A stretch of DNA of 64,000 nucleotides. Source: Xiamenia xianingshaonis (GTDB taxonomy: Bacteria > Actinomycetota > Coriobacteriia > Coriobacteriales > Eggerthellaceae). The stretch lies in the NCBI RefSeq assembly GCF_017945865.1, contig NZ_CP072829.1:62001-126000 (forward strand), in the 5' to 3' direction. The position numbers and the translations under genes are program-made. The first letter of the stretch is position 1, and each line of letters opens with the position of its first letter. Below the pieces are notes generated by a model, which was not told the origin of the DNA, searched no databases, and worked only from the letters and a program-made list of their open reading frames with translations. This document shows, in pieces, positions 17,105 to 25,735 of this stretch.

Positions 17105-17911
17105 ATGTTACTTGCTGTCGACGTGGGGAACACCCAGACCGTTATCGGCGTTTACGAGGGGAAAGACCTGCGCCATCGGTGGCGTTTCTCGACGAACAAG
17201 CTCTATACGCCGGACGAGTTGCGCATCAAAATCGTGCCGCTTTTGGCGTCGGAAGACATGGCCTTCGACGACGTGCACGGCGTGGTGGTTTCGTCGGTGG
17301 TGCCGAGGCTGACCGACGCGTGGTGCGAAGTCACGCGGCGAACGATCGGCCGGCCTGCGGTCGTGTGCACGGCCCAGACGGCGGGGTCGCTGTTCCCGAC
17401 GAGCTACCCGAACCCCAGCGAAATCGGGGCCGATCGCGTGGCCGACGCCGTGGGGGCTTGCGCGCTGTACGGATCTCCCGTGGTGGTGGTCGATTTCGGC
17501 ACGGCGACGAACATCGAAGTGGTCGACCGCGACGGGAAGTTTTTGGGCGGCGTCATCGCGCCGGGCATGGACACGGCGGCGTCTGCCCTGTTCGAGCACG
17601 CGACGAAGCTGGGCGCCATCGACTACGTGAACCCGCACACGGCCATTGGCACGAACACGGTCCAGGCGATGCAGATCGGCATCGTGGTGGGCGAGGCGGA
17701 GCGCGTCGACGGCATCGTAGCCCGCATGTTCGACCAGCTGGGCTACGAGGCGCCCGTGGTGGCGACGGGCGGCCTGGCCGCGCGCATCGCGCCGCTGTCG
17801 CGCACCATCACCGAGGCGAATCCCGATCTGACGCTCGAAGGCCTGCGCCTGGTGTACGAGCACTGCACCGACCAGGAAGAGGCCGTCGCATGCGAACGGA
17901 TCGGGTACTGA
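17105..17911 (+). CDS. coaX: Type III pantothenate kinase
   Basis: A 268-residue cytoplasmic kinase for the first committed step of coenzyme A synthesis, pantothenate plus ATP to 4'-phosphopantothenate. Family motifs are complete: DVGNT at the N-terminus, EIGADRVADAVGA, DFGTATN, GGVIAPG and VATGG. Length is normal for CoaX. GGGAG lies ten bases upstream. It is divergent from the response regulator across a 192-base gap and is not in an obvious operon with the next gene, 260 bases away. Confidence 0.93.
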   Translation: MLLAVDVGNTQTVIGVYEGKDLRHRWRFSTNKLYTPDELRIKIVPLLASEDMAFDDVHGVVVSSVVPRLTDAWCEVTRRTIGRPAVVCTAQTAGSLFPTSYPNPSEIGADRVADAVGACALYGSPVVVVDFGTATNIEVVDRDGKFLGGVIAPGMDTAASALFEHATKLGAIDYVNPHTAIGTNTVQAMQIGIVVGEAERVDGIVARMFDQLGYEAPVVATGGLAARIAPLSRTITEANPDLTLEGLRLVYEHCTDQEEAVACERIGY

Positions 17912-17955
17912 GGCAGGCGGCGGAAGCGGCAGAAGGGCCAGCGCCACCCGCCCAG

Positions 17956-18036
17956 CCCGCCGGGGGCGCCAGCGTCCGCCCGTCTGACCTGCCGGGGATG
18001 CCTTCGCCGCCCGTCTGACCCGCCGGGGGCGCCAGC
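17956..18036. repeat. Paired 18-bp direct repeats between coaX and fhs
   Basis: CCCGCCGGGGGCGCCAGC occurs at 17956-17973 and 18019-18036. CGCCCGTCTGACC-like words between them are also repeated. The gap holds no gene. Confidence 0.6.
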
Positions 18037-18101
18037 ACCGCTCGTTCCTGCTAAATCGGTCCTTTCGCGAGTCGGGGGGAGGCGCGAACGCGCGAACAGG
18101 G

Positions 18102-18144
18102 TATACTGGCGAGATTATGCGCAGCCGCAAGGTGCAGGCTGCGC
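18102..18144 (+). promoter_or_regulatory. Candidate fhs promoter -10 and leader hairpin
   Basis: TATACT at 18102-18107 is a good -10 box without a clear -35. Just after it, GCGCAGCC at 18119-18126 and GGCTGCGC at 18137-18144 form a perfect 8-bp hairpin in the likely 5' leader, about 28 bases before the fhs start. Confidence 0.45.
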
Positions 18145-18171
18145 TTCCGCGAGCAAGAGAAAGGGCCCGAC

Positions 18172-19860
18172 ATGTTGACCGACATTGAAATTGCCCAAGC
18201 AGCAACCCCCCAACCCATCAGCGCCATTGCCGAGAAGGCGGGCGTGCCGGCGTCGTATCTGGAGATGTACGGCACGAACAAGGCGAAGGTGGACTACAAC
18301 CTGCTGAAAGACCAGCAGCACACGCCCGGCAAGCTGGTGCTGGTGACGGCCATCAATCCCACGCCTGCCGGCGAGGGGAAGACCACCACGACGGTGGGCC
18401 TGGCCGACGCGCTGTCGCTGCGCGGCGAAAACGTGGTCGTAGCGCTGCGCGAGCCGTCGCTCGGGCCGGTGTTCGGCATAAAGGGTGGTGCTGCCGGCGG
18501 TGGATATGCCCAGGTCATCCCCATGGAAGACATCAATCTGCACTTCACGGGCGACTTCCACGCCATCGGCGCGGCCAACAACCTGCTGGCGGCCATGCTC
18601 GACGCGCACATCCAGAACGGCAACGAGCTGGGCATCGACGTGCGCAAGATCACCTGGAAGCGCGTCGTGGACATGAACGACCGCCAGCTGCGCCACATCG
18701 TCGACGGTCTGGGCGGCAAGGCGCACGGTGTCCCGCGCGAGGACGGCTTCGACATCACGGTGGCCAGCGAAGTGATGGCCATCTTCTGTCTGGCGACGTC
18801 CATCAGCGACTTGAAGGAGCGCCTCGGCCGCATTGTCGTGGGCTACACGGCGGATGACAAGCCGGTGACCGCGCACGACCTGCATGCGGAAGGCGCCATG
18901 ACGGCCCTGCTCAAAGACGCGCTCAAGCCGAATTTAGTACAGACGCTCGAAGGCACGCCGGCGTTCGTGCACGGTGGCCCCTTCGCGAACATCGCGCACG
19001 GCTGCAACTCCATCATGGCGACGCGCATGGCGCTCGCGCTCGGCGACTACTGCGTGACGGAGGCCGGCTTCGGGGCCGACCTGGGCGCCGAGAAGTTCCT
19101 GGACATCAAGTGTCGCCTGGCGGGCCTCAAACCCGACGCGGTGGTGGTGGTCGCGACGGTGCGCGCGCTGAAGAACCACGGCGGCGTGCCGAAAGACCAG
19201 TTGAACACCGAAAACCTGGAAGCGCTGGAAGCCGGCCTGCCCAACCTGCTGCAGCACGTGGAAAACATCACGAACGTGTATCAGCTGCCGTGCGTGGTGG
19301 CCATCAACGCCTTCCCGACCGACACGCCGGCCGAGCTTGCGCTCGTTGAAAAGAAGTGCCGCGAGCTGGGCGTGAACGTGGCGCTGTCGGAGGTGTGGGC
19401 GCGCGGCGGCGAAGGCGGCCTGGCGCTGGCCGACGAGGTCGTCCGCCTGTGCAACGAAGGCGACGCCGAGGGCCGCAGCGCCGACACGTTCTCGTTCTCC
19501 TATGAAGACGACCTGTCCATCGCCGAGAAGATCGAAGCCATCGCCCAGCGCGTCTACCATGCCGACGGCGTGGTGTTCGAGCCGGCGGCGAAGAAGGAGA
19601 TCGCCCAGCTGGAGGCGCTTGGGTTCGGCGGCATGCCGGTGTGCATGGCCAAGACCCAGTACTCGTTCAGCGACGACGCGTCGAAGCTGGGGGCGCCGCG
19701 CGGGTTCGACGTCACGGTGCGCCAGGTGAAGGTGTCTGCCGGCGCCGGGTTCATCGTGGCGCTGACCGGGTCCATCATGACGATGCCAGGGCTGGGGAAG
19801 AGTCCGGCCGCCTTCCGTATCGACGTGGACGACACGGGCAAGATTTCCGGTTTGTTCTAA
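18172..19860 (+). CDS. fhs: Formate-tetrahydrofolate ligase
   Basis: A 562-residue cytoplasmic enzyme that joins formate to tetrahydrofolate using ATP, giving 10-formyl-THF. Residues 64-74 carry the phosphate-binding [11 protein letters not shown] loop. Other conserved segments ([42 protein letters not shown]) are intact, and length is normal. It heads a set with fchA and folD, so formate carbon can run to methenyl- and methylene-THF. In acetogen-like anaerobes this is the methyl branch of the Wood-Ljungdahl pathway; whether this organism uses it that way is not shown here. AAAGGG precedes the start. Confidence 0.96.
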   Translation: MLTDIEIAQAATPQPISAIAEKAGVPASYLEMYGTNKAKVDYNLLKDQQHTPGKLVLVTAINPTPAGEGKTTTTVGLADALSLRGENVVVALREPSLGPVFGIKGGAAGGGYAQVIPMEDINLHFTGDFHAIGAANNLLAAMLDAHIQNGNELGIDVRKITWKRVVDMNDRQLRHIVDGLGGKAHGVPREDGFDITVASEVMAIFCLATSISDLKERLGRIVVGYTADDKPVTAHDLHAEGAMTALLKDALKPNLVQTLEGTPAFVHGGPFANIAHGCNSIMATRMALALGDYCVTEAGFGADLGAEKFLDIKCRLAGLKPDAVVVVATVRALKNHGGVPKDQLNTENLEALEAGLPNLLQHVENITNVYQLPCVVAINAFPTDTPAELALVEKKCRELGVNVALSEVWARGGEGGLALADEVVRLCNEGDAEGRSADTFSFSYEDDLSIAEKIEAIAQRVYHADGVVFEPAAKKEIAQLEALGFGGMPVCMAKTQYSFSDDASKLGAPRGFDVTVRQVKVSAGAGFIVALTGSIMTMPGLGKSPAAFRIDVDDTGKISGLF

Positions 19861-19908
19861 GCGACGGGGGAAGCGGAAGGCTTTGGCGCCCCTCGCGGAG
19901 CCGTCGTG

Positions 19909-19992
19909 GGGCCGCTGGGCGGCCGCTGCGGGGAGTTCGCGAGATTTTGCCGCCAGCCGGTCGATCGGCCGCTGTAGGGCCGCTGGGCGGCC
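19909..19992. repeat. Paired 16-bp direct repeats between fhs and fchA
   Basis: GGGCCGCTGGGCGGCC occurs at 19909-19924 and 19977-19992. Each copy can also pair within itself. The 189-base gap has no gene. Confidence 0.6.
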
Positions 19993-20049
19993 CGGCGGCC
20001 CTGGCCTTCCGCTTCCCTTCGCTTTGCCGCAGGTAAGGAGCCAAACGAC

Positions 20050-20661
20050 ATGGACGTGCAATTCATCGAAGACCTTGCCAGCTCGGCGCCGACGCCGGGG
20101 GGCGGCGGCGCGTGCGCGTGCGTGGGCGTGCTCGCCTCGGCGCTCGCTTCCATGGTGGGCAACCTAACCGTCGGGAAGGCGGCATATGCCCAGGTCGAGG
20201 CCGATGTGTACGTGGTGTTGGAAAAGCTGGCGGCGCTGCGCGGGCGCTTGCTGGAACTGGTCGACGAGGACGCCCGCGCCTTCGCTCCGTTGGCTGCGGC
20301 CTACAAAATGCCCAAGGCCACCGACGCCGAACGTGCGGCCAAGAACGCGGCGCTGCAAGAAGCCCTTGTCGGCGCGTGCGACGTGCCGTACGAGATCATG
20401 GAGACCGTCGGGCGCGTCGTCAGGCACATCGACTTTCTTGCGGCCAACGGCAGCCGCATGGCGCTGTCGGACGTTGGCGCGGCTGCCGCGTTCGCGCGCG
20501 CAGCGGCGGACGGGGCCAGCCTGAACATCTTCATCAACGCTGCGTCCCTGGACGACGAGGCCCAGGCGCAGCGCTACCGCGACGCTGCGGAGGCGCTTGC
20601 CGGGCGCATTCGTGTGAAGTGCGACGAGATTTTTGCCTTCGTCAAGGACCAAGTGGCGTAA
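20050..20661 (+). CDS. fchA: Methenyltetrahydrofolate cyclohydrolase, FchA/FTCD family
   Basis: A 203-residue all-helical protein of the formiminotransferase-cyclodeaminase C-terminal family. The N-terminal SSAPTPGGGGACA motif and the conserved middle segment (ATDAERAAKNAALQEA) are typical. In this context it would interconvert 10-formyl- and methenyl-THF. AAGGAG precedes the ATG. It lies between fhs and folD in the same orientation. Its presence matters because the adjacent FolD lacks the residues for this step. Confidence 0.9.
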   Translation: MDVQFIEDLASSAPTPGGGGACACVGVLASALASMVGNLTVGKAAYAQVEADVYVVLEKLAALRGRLLELVDEDARAFAPLAAAYKMPKATDAERAAKNAALQEALVGACDVPYEIMETVGRVVRHIDFLAANGSRMALSDVGAAAAFARAAADGASLNIFINAASLDDEAQAQRYRDAAEALAGRIRVKCDEIFAFVKDQVA

Positions 20662-20705
20662 ACTGCCGGTCATGGCAAAACGCGTCGCCGAAGGGAAAAA
20701 GAGCC

Positions 20706-21590
20706 ATGGCTGAGCTGCTGCAAGGAAAGCCGGTTTCGGACGAAATAGCCCGCAACATCGAGTCGCGGGTCGCTGCGCTGCACGAATTGGGCGTGTGCCC
20801 GACGTTGGCGCTCGTGCGCGTGGGGGACCGTCCCGACGACGTGGCGTACGAGCGGGCCGTCATCAAGCAGGCCGAGGCGCTTGGCGTGCGCACGCACCAG
20901 GTCACGTTGGCGGCGGGCGCTGCAGAAGACCAGGTCGTTCGCTTCATCAAGGCGATCAACGCCGACGTGGACATCCATGGCTGCCTGCTGTTCCGGCCGC
21001 TTCCGCCGCATTTGGACGAAGAGCGCGTCTGCAATGCGCTGGCTGCGACGAAGGACGTCGACGGCATTACGAGCGCTTCGCTGGCCAGGGTGTTTATCGG
21101 CTCTGGCCTGGGATTTCCGCCGAGTACGGCTGATGCGTGCCTGAAGGTGCTCGACTATTACGGCGTGCCGCTCGAGGGCGCCCGCGTCGTGGTGGTGGGC
21201 CGCAGCCTGGTGGTGGGCAGGCCGCTGGCCATGATGCTGCTGGCCCGGCATGCCACCGTGACGCTGTGCCATTCGCGCACGTCCGACGTGGCGGCCGTCA
21301 CGCGCGAGGCCGATGTGGCAGTGTTCGCGTCCGGGCGGCCCAAGCATTTCGGCGCGGAATACGTGCGGCCTGGTCAGGTGATCGTCGACGTGGGGATCAA
21401 CTTCGATGCGGCGGGCGTCATGTGCGGCGACGTGGACGATGCGGCGGTCGAGCCCATCGTGCGCGCGATCACTCCGGTGCCGGGCGGCGTGGGCACGGTG
21501 ACGACGGCCATGACGCTGCTGCACACGGTCGAAGCCGCCGAGGTCGCCGCTCGCGAGCAGATGGACATCGCCATCGAGCGGCTGATGTAG
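20706..21590 (+). CDS. folD: FolD-family methylene-THF dehydrogenase, cyclohydrolase residues lost
   Basis: A 294-residue protein with both FolD domains. Y48, the DVDG motif (117-120), the nucleotide-binding VVVGRSLVVGRP segment and PVPGGVGTVT are kept. Aligned without gaps to E. coli FolD as I recall it, the catalytic lysine of the YX3K motif is V52. The glutamine of the VQLPLP motif is F96 in CLLFRPLP. Both residues are needed for cyclohydrolase, while dehydrogenase activity can survive without them. The protein is therefore probably a monofunctional methylene-THF dehydrogenase, working with FchA 44 bases upstream. The ribosome site (AAGGGAAAAAGAG) is moderate. Confidence 0.9.
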   Translation: MAELLQGKPVSDEIARNIESRVAALHELGVCPTLALVRVGDRPDDVAYERAVIKQAEALGVRTHQVTLAAGAAEDQVVRFIKAINADVDIHGCLLFRPLPPHLDEERVCNALAATKDVDGITSASLARVFIGSGLGFPPSTADACLKVLDYYGVPLEGARVVVVGRSLVVGRPLAMMLLARHATVTLCHSRTSDVAAVTREADVAVFASGRPKHFGAEYVRPGQVIVDVGINFDAAGVMCGDVDDAAVEPIVRAITPVPGGVGTVTTAMTLLHTVEAAEVAAREQMDIAIERLM

Positions 21591-21684
21591 GGGCTGCGGG
21601 CGTGGCGGCGCTTTGCCGCATGCGCCGTCGAATCCGCTGGTGAGCGGACCTTTCTTGATAATCTTCATACAACAAGGAGCAAGC

Positions 21685-22338
21685 ATGGAGCAAACCAAGA
21701 CGCTGACCGACGAGCAGCGCGAGGCGTTGGCCTTTGTGGGCAGCGCGCTGTCGCCGCTTTTCCTGCAGGACCCGCGCAAAGGCAACGCGGGCGAGCTGTT
21801 CGCGTCGATGGCGGCGCTTGACGCCGAAGAAGCGGCCGAGGCCTGGCCTTTCGTGGCGCCGGCCGAAGCGGTCGGGGCGCTGCGCCTGATGGTGGACGGG
21901 CTGGCCGACGGCATTGACGCCGACGATCTGACGTGGGAGTACCGCCGCCTGTTCATCGGGCCGGGGAGGAAGGCCGCGCCGCCGTGGGGGTCGGTCTACA
22001 CCGACCGCGACTGCGTGGTGTTCGGCCTGACCACGCTGGATCTGCGGGCGTGGATGCGCGCCAATGGCATCGAGCGCACCGCCGACGACAAGATGCCGGA
22101 AGACCACATCGGGCTGCTGGTCGCCCTGATGGGCTGGCTTGCGCAGGAAAAGCCCGAGCTGGTGTCCGAGCTTCTTGAGAAACATCTGCTGACCTGGTCG
22201 TCCCATTATCTGGAACAGCTGGAGGCTGCGGCCGAGCACCCCTTCTACGAGGGTCTGGCGCGCCTGACGCGGCTGACGCTCGAGGGCATCCAGGACGATC
22301 TGGGGCTCAAGGTCGTCTACCCCCGGTACTACCGATAA
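21685..22338 (+). CDS. TorD/DmsD-family chaperone
   Basis: A 217-residue helical protein. It has the family signature YRRLFIGPGRKAAPPWGSVY (about 89-108) and a DHIGLLVALMGWL helix. TorD-like proteins bind Tat signals and help load molybdopterin enzymes before export. The only Tat-type molybdenum enzyme in the window is 11 kb away, so pairing with it is an inference. AAGGAGC precedes the ATG. It follows folD by 94 bases in the same direction. Confidence 0.85.
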   Translation: MEQTKTLTDEQREALAFVGSALSPLFLQDPRKGNAGELFASMAALDAEEAAEAWPFVAPAEAVGALRLMVDGLADGIDADDLTWEYRRLFIGPGRKAAPPWGSVYTDRDCVVFGLTTLDLRAWMRANGIERTADDKMPEDHIGLLVALMGWLAQEKPELVSELLEKHLLTWSSHYLEQLEAAAEHPFYEGLARLTRLTLEGIQDDLGLKVVYPRYYR

Positions 22339-22373
22339 GGCGCCGGCTCGCTCCGCATTCGCTGATGAAATTA

Positions 22374-22471
22374 GTCAGCATTTGGGGGTTCTGCGGCGGC
22401 GGTTCGTTCCGCCGGCGTGGCTTGTTCTGTTGACGATGACTGCTTTGGTCAGTATTTGCGGGGTTCTGCGG
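22374..22471. repeat. Pair of imperfect 23-bp direct repeats upstream of the GntR gene
   Basis: GTCAGCATTTGGGGGTTCTG (22374 onward) returns as GTCAGTATTTGCGGGGTTCT (22448 onward), 74 bases apart. The flanking GATGA words are also alike. They lie in the 368-base gap after the TorD-like gene, which otherwise holds only the GntR promoter and operator. Confidence 0.55.
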
Positions 22472-22567
22472 ATGCTTGAAACCGCCCGTGACCTGCGGCA
22501 ATGCTTCGATGGTGTTGCTGTGGCTCGCGGGTGGTTTTTATTTTTGACAATTCGCGCCACCTTTCTC

Positions 22568-22596
22568 TTGACGACTGTGCATAGTGTGTATATAGT
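22568..22596 (+). promoter_or_regulatory. Sigma-70-type promoter of the GntR-ABC operon
   Basis: TTGACG at 22568-22573 and TATAGT at 22591-22596 are separated by exactly 17 bases, close to consensus. This is the clearest promoter in the window. The start of transcription should fall near 22603, inside the palindrome described next. Confidence 0.8.
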
Positions 22597-22617
22597 GTAT
22601 ATATCAGTTATGTACAC
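22595..22617. promoter_or_regulatory. Palindromic operator, probably for the GntR regulator
   Basis: GTGTATATA and TATGTACAC form an 8-of-9 inverted repeat with a 5-base centre, overlapping the -10 box and start site. YtrA-type GntR regulators are known to bind GTGTA...TACAC palindromes and to repress their own operon, which fits this position. Confidence 0.6.
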
Positions 22618-22706
22618 GTAAGGCCGGCGGCGGAAGCTGCGGCCGGGCCGAGCGGCCGCCGGTGCGGCAACGCCGGCGCACGAAGCAGGAGGAAGGAGGG
22701 ATCGCC

Positions 22707-23081
22707 GTGGACCTCATCGTTTCAAACGGCAGCGACCGGCCCATCTACGAGCAGATCACCCGGCAGCTGAAGGACGCCATTCTGACCGGCGACCTGGTGG
22801 AAGGGCAGCGGCTCCCCTCCATTCGCGCCCTGGCGAACGACCTGCGCATCAGCGTCATCACCACCAAGCGCGCCTATGCCGACCTGGAAGCGCAAGGCTT
22901 CATCGAAACGGTGCAGGGCAAGGGTAGCTTCGTGGCGGGCGGCAACAAAGAGCTGCTGCGCGAAGAGCGGCTGCGCTCGGTCGAAACCCTGCTTGAACAG
23001 GCGCTTCGGGAAGCGGAAGGCGCCGGCGTCCCGCTGGAAGAGGTGCATGCCATGCTCGACCTGCTTGCGGGAGGCCCGTAG
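22707..23081 (+). CDS. YtrA-subfamily GntR transcriptional regulator
   Basis: A 124-residue protein. The GntR winged helix-turn-helix occupies about 10-78 (RPIYEQITRQLKDAI, LPSIRALANDLRIS, TKRAYADLEAQGFI). The short C-terminal tail is typical of the YtrA group, which controls ABC exporters. The GTG at 22707 follows a long GGAGGAAGGAGGG ribosome site. It is first in an operon with an ATPase and a permease and probably represses it, with derepression by an antimicrobial or envelope signal (inference from the family). Confidence 0.88.
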   Translation: MDLIVSNGSDRPIYEQITRQLKDAILTGDLVEGQRLPSIRALANDLRISVITTKRAYADLEAQGFIETVQGKGSFVAGGNKELLREERLRSVETLLEQALREAEGAGVPLEEVHAMLDLLAGGP

Positions 23082-23323
23082 GAGGCGCCGCCCGGCCGCG
23101 TTGCGACGGTCCGGCCCGGCGATTCGGCTCGGCGGCCCCGGCACCTCGGCCCGGCTGCGATGCTCGCTCCGCCCCCGCCGCGTTTCTCCCGGTGCCGACC
23201 AGCGCAAGCGCTTTCTCGTTCACGATCGACCACCTTTTCGAAATCCTGCCGCGCGGCAGGGCTGGCCCGCTGCGCCCTCGATCCGTCCGTCTTTTCGTCC
23301 CTCTGCCCCGAAAGGAGCGCCCC

Positions 23324-24214
23324 ATGAGCGACCTGCTTGCCATCCGCGACCTGTGCAAGTCCTATGACGACTTCGCTTTGCAAAACGTCAGCTTCAGCGT
23401 GCCGGAGGGCTGCGTCGTCGGCTTCATCGGTGGCAACGGGGCCGGCAAAACCACGGCCATCAAGGCGGCGCTCGGGATCGTGCATGCCGACAGCGGGTCG
23501 GTCCGCCTGTTCGGCGAGGAGACGGCCGATATGTCGAGTGCGCGGTTTTCCCAGGTGAAACAGCATATCGGCGTGGTGTTCGACACGTGCTCGTTCACGT
23601 CGGACTCGACGGTGAAAGACGTCGGCGCCATCATGGCCAGCTCGTACGCCGCGTGGGACCGCCAGCGCTTCGCCGACCTGACGGAGGCGTGGGACCTTTC
23701 GGCGAAGAAGAAGGTGCACGACTTGTCGCGGGGCATGGGGATGAAGCTGTCGCTTGCATGCGCCCTTTCGCACGAGGCTGACCTGCTGATACTCGACGAG
23801 GCCACGGCCGGTTTGGACCCGCTGGCCCGCGAAGACGCCCTCGACGTCCTGCGCGACTACCTGGTCGAGCGCGACGGGCGCGGCATCCTCATGTCCAGCC
23901 ACATCACGAGCGACCTGGAGAAGATCGCCGACTACCTGGTGTGCATCGAGGACGGCCGCATCGTGTTCTCGTGCGAGAAAGACGTCATCACCGGGCTTGC
24001 CGGCATCGCGCACTGCCGCGAGGCCGACGTGGCCGCCCTGCTGGCGAGCGGTCTGTTCGCGCCGGGCGCTCTGCGGGCCGAGCGTCGCGCGACCGAGACG
24101 ACGGTGCTCGTGCCCGACCGCTTCGCCTTCGCCGACGCCTTCCCGCGCGTGCAGACAGACCCTGCCTCCATTGACGACTATCTGTCGCTGACGTTGCGCG
24201 GCGACGTGTTGTAA
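23324..24214 (+). CDS. ABC transporter ATP-binding protein
   Basis: A 296-residue ATPase with Walker A GNGAGKTT (37-44), Walker B LLILDEATAGLDP (about 156-168) and a switch histidine in SSHITSDLEKI. The signature motif reads LSRGM rather than LSGGQ, as in YtrB/PmtA-like exporters controlled by YtrA-type regulators. AAAGGAG precedes the ATG. A gap of 242 bases without a gene separates it from the regulator. It powers the permease encoded 33 bases downstream. Confidence 0.92.
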   Translation: MSDLLAIRDLCKSYDDFALQNVSFSVPEGCVVGFIGGNGAGKTTAIKAALGIVHADSGSVRLFGEETADMSSARFSQVKQHIGVVFDTCSFTSDSTVKDVGAIMASSYAAWDRQRFADLTEAWDLSAKKKVHDLSRGMGMKLSLACALSHEADLLILDEATAGLDPLAREDALDVLRDYLVERDGRGILMSSHITSDLEKIADYLVCIEDGRIVFSCEKDVITGLAGIAHCREADVAALLASGLFAPGALRAERRATETTVLVPDRFAFADAFPRVQTDPASIDDYLSLTLRGDVL

Positions 24215-24247
24215 TCCCAGCTCATCGGACTAGAAAGGGATTGTGTC

Positions 24248-24946
24248 ATGAAAACGATGCTTCTGGCTGACTTCATCACCACGCGAAAGTACCTCGTGCA
24301 GCAGTGCGCGCTGTCGGCTGCGATCGGCCTGTTCGTCGGCATTGGGAACCACTCGGCCTTGCTGGCGGCAAACATGCTGGTCGTCATGCTGTTCGTCATG
24401 CTGAGCATATCGCTGCTGGCGCTGGACGAGCAGAACGGCTGGCAGAAATTCCGCCTGACGCTGCCGCTGTCGCGAAAGCACGTGGTCATGGGGCGCTATG
24501 TCAGCCTGCTGTGCGCGGCGCTCCTCAGCCTGGGCGTCTGCCTGCTGACGGCGGCGATCATGCTGGGCGTCGGCATGGCGGTTCCGGACGTGATCGTGGT
24601 GGACGAGCTGGTGGAGGGCCTCTCGGGGGCGGCGTCCCTGATCGTCGGCAGCACCGTCGCGCTGTGCCTCGTGGCGCTGCTGGCGATGTCGCTGTCCCTG
24701 CCGTTCATGTTCCGCTTCGGCATGACGAAGGCGACGCGCTTTCTGCCCGCGCTGTGCCTGCTGCTGTTCTGCATCGCGGTCATGCTTTCCGCGCAGTACG
24801 CCGCCGAGGTGGAAGCGCTGCTGAATGCGCTCCCGACCTGGGTGTTTGGTCCGGCCGGCCTGGCGTTGTTCGCAGTCGTGGCGCTGGCGGTGTACACGGT
24901 GTCCTGCGTCGTCTCGGTGAAGCTGTACGAAAAGCGGGATTTTTAG
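24248..24946 (+). CDS. ABC-2-type permease
   Basis: A 232-residue membrane protein with six hydrophobic segments and no ATPase motifs. Charged loops at about 60-80 (DEQNGWQKFRLTLPLSRK) match ABC-2 permeases that act with YtrB-like ATPases. It is the last gene of the regulator-ATPase-permease unit and would form the transport channel as a dimer. The substrate is unknown; peptide antibiotics are typical for the family. Confidence 0.85.
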   Translation: MKTMLLADFITTRKYLVQQCALSAAIGLFVGIGNHSALLAANMLVVMLFVMLSISLLALDEQNGWQKFRLTLPLSRKHVVMGRYVSLLCAALLSLGVCLLTAAIMLGVGMAVPDVIVVDELVEGLSGAASLIVGSTVALCLVALLAMSLSLPFMFRFGMTKATRFLPALCLLLFCIAVMLSAQYAAEVEALLNALPTWVFGPAGLALFAVVALAVYTVSCVVSVKLYEKRDF

Positions 24947-24981
24947 GGGGATGGAATCTCGCTTCGAGCTGGCGTTGCGAT

Positions 24982-25101
24982 GGGGTGGAAACTCCAGGGG
25001 AGTTGGCACTGGAACGAGGTGGAAACCCCAGGGGTTGGCATTGAAGGGGAGCAGAAATTCGTCTCGGCCTGGCTGTGAGACGAGGTAGAACACCCCAGGG
25101 G
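24982..25101. repeat. Three degenerate direct repeats after the ABC operon
   Basis: A G[G/A]GGTGGAAAC[T/C]CCAGGGG-like unit occurs at 24982-25000, 25016-25034 and 25082-25101 (the last reads GGTAGAACACCCCAGGGG). Each contains a small CCCCAGGGG-type palindrome. They lie directly beside the inverted-repeat element in the 570-base gap 24947-25516, which has no other gene. Confidence 0.6.
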
Positions 25102-25105
25102 CGGC

Positions 25106-25354
25106 TTGAAGTGGAGAAATTGTGTGTTGGAGACGGAAAGGGCAGAATAATGGCCTTCGCGCATCATTTCTCTGGAATTTGGGCTGCGAAACGGGGTATG
25201 CAGTGGCATTTATGCGTACTTTGACTCGGTGAAGCGGCTTTACTACGGTATATATACCGTACCTACGTTGAGGGGAGAGCCCTTCCAGACCTCAAATGAT
25301 GCAAATGGCTCGAAATATCGGCTGAAAATCTCCAACACACAATTTCTTCACATG
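25106..25354. repeat. Intergenic element with terminal inverted repeats, copy 2
   Basis: The left end GGAGAAATTGTGTGTTGGAG matches the reverse complement of the right end, CTCCAACACACAATTTCTTC. Inside are GCATCATTT near the left and AAATGATGC near the right, and a perfect 18-bp palindrome TACGGTATATATACCGTA near the centre. There is no coding potential. It sits between the ABC permease (plus) and the small membrane protein (minus), again a convergent junction. Confidence 0.75.
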
Positions 25355-25516
25355 AAGCAGGCGGCAAAAGAGGCGTCCGTGCCGGAAAATGCGCATAATC
25401 GCTGGGGAAGGCTGCATAAAAGCGCAGAAGACGTGCATGAGCCTCGGCAGGACGTCCCGACAAGCGCCGGTCCGAGCCGCTCAGCAACAAAAGAGCCGCC
25501 GAAGCTGATACGAGCG

Positions 25517-25651
25517 TCAGTGAAACGTGCCGAAGTACCAGAAAATGTTCGCCAGTCCTAAGACGATTGCGGCGGCGGCCAGCCCGATGGCCAGCCAAAG
25601 CCGTTTGGGGCGGTCGGTCAGCGCACGGCCCCACCAGGAATTCCAGCTCAT
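25517..25651 (-). CDS. Small single-span membrane protein, 44 residues
   Basis: A short reading frame with a good ribosome site (AGAGGA six bases before the ATG). Residues 1-18 are polar and Trp/Arg-rich (MSWNSWWGRALTDRPKR). Residues 18-40 form one hydrophobic helix rich in Ala, Leu and Ile. It ends with Phe/Tyr/Trp and His. Arg and Lys before the helix predict a cytoplasmic N-terminus. It lies 84 bases after the thioesterase gene on the same strand and may share its transcript. I do not recognise a family. Confidence 0.6.
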   Translation of the reverse strand: MSWNSWWGRALTDRPKRLWLAIGLAAAAIVLGLANIFWYFGTFH

Positions 25652-25735
25652 GATCTTCCTCTTTCCTCGTGTGCTCTGCAAAGGCGCGCTGCCTGCGTTT
25701 GCCCCGTCCGTCGCCGGTCAAGCGGTCCGCGCAGC

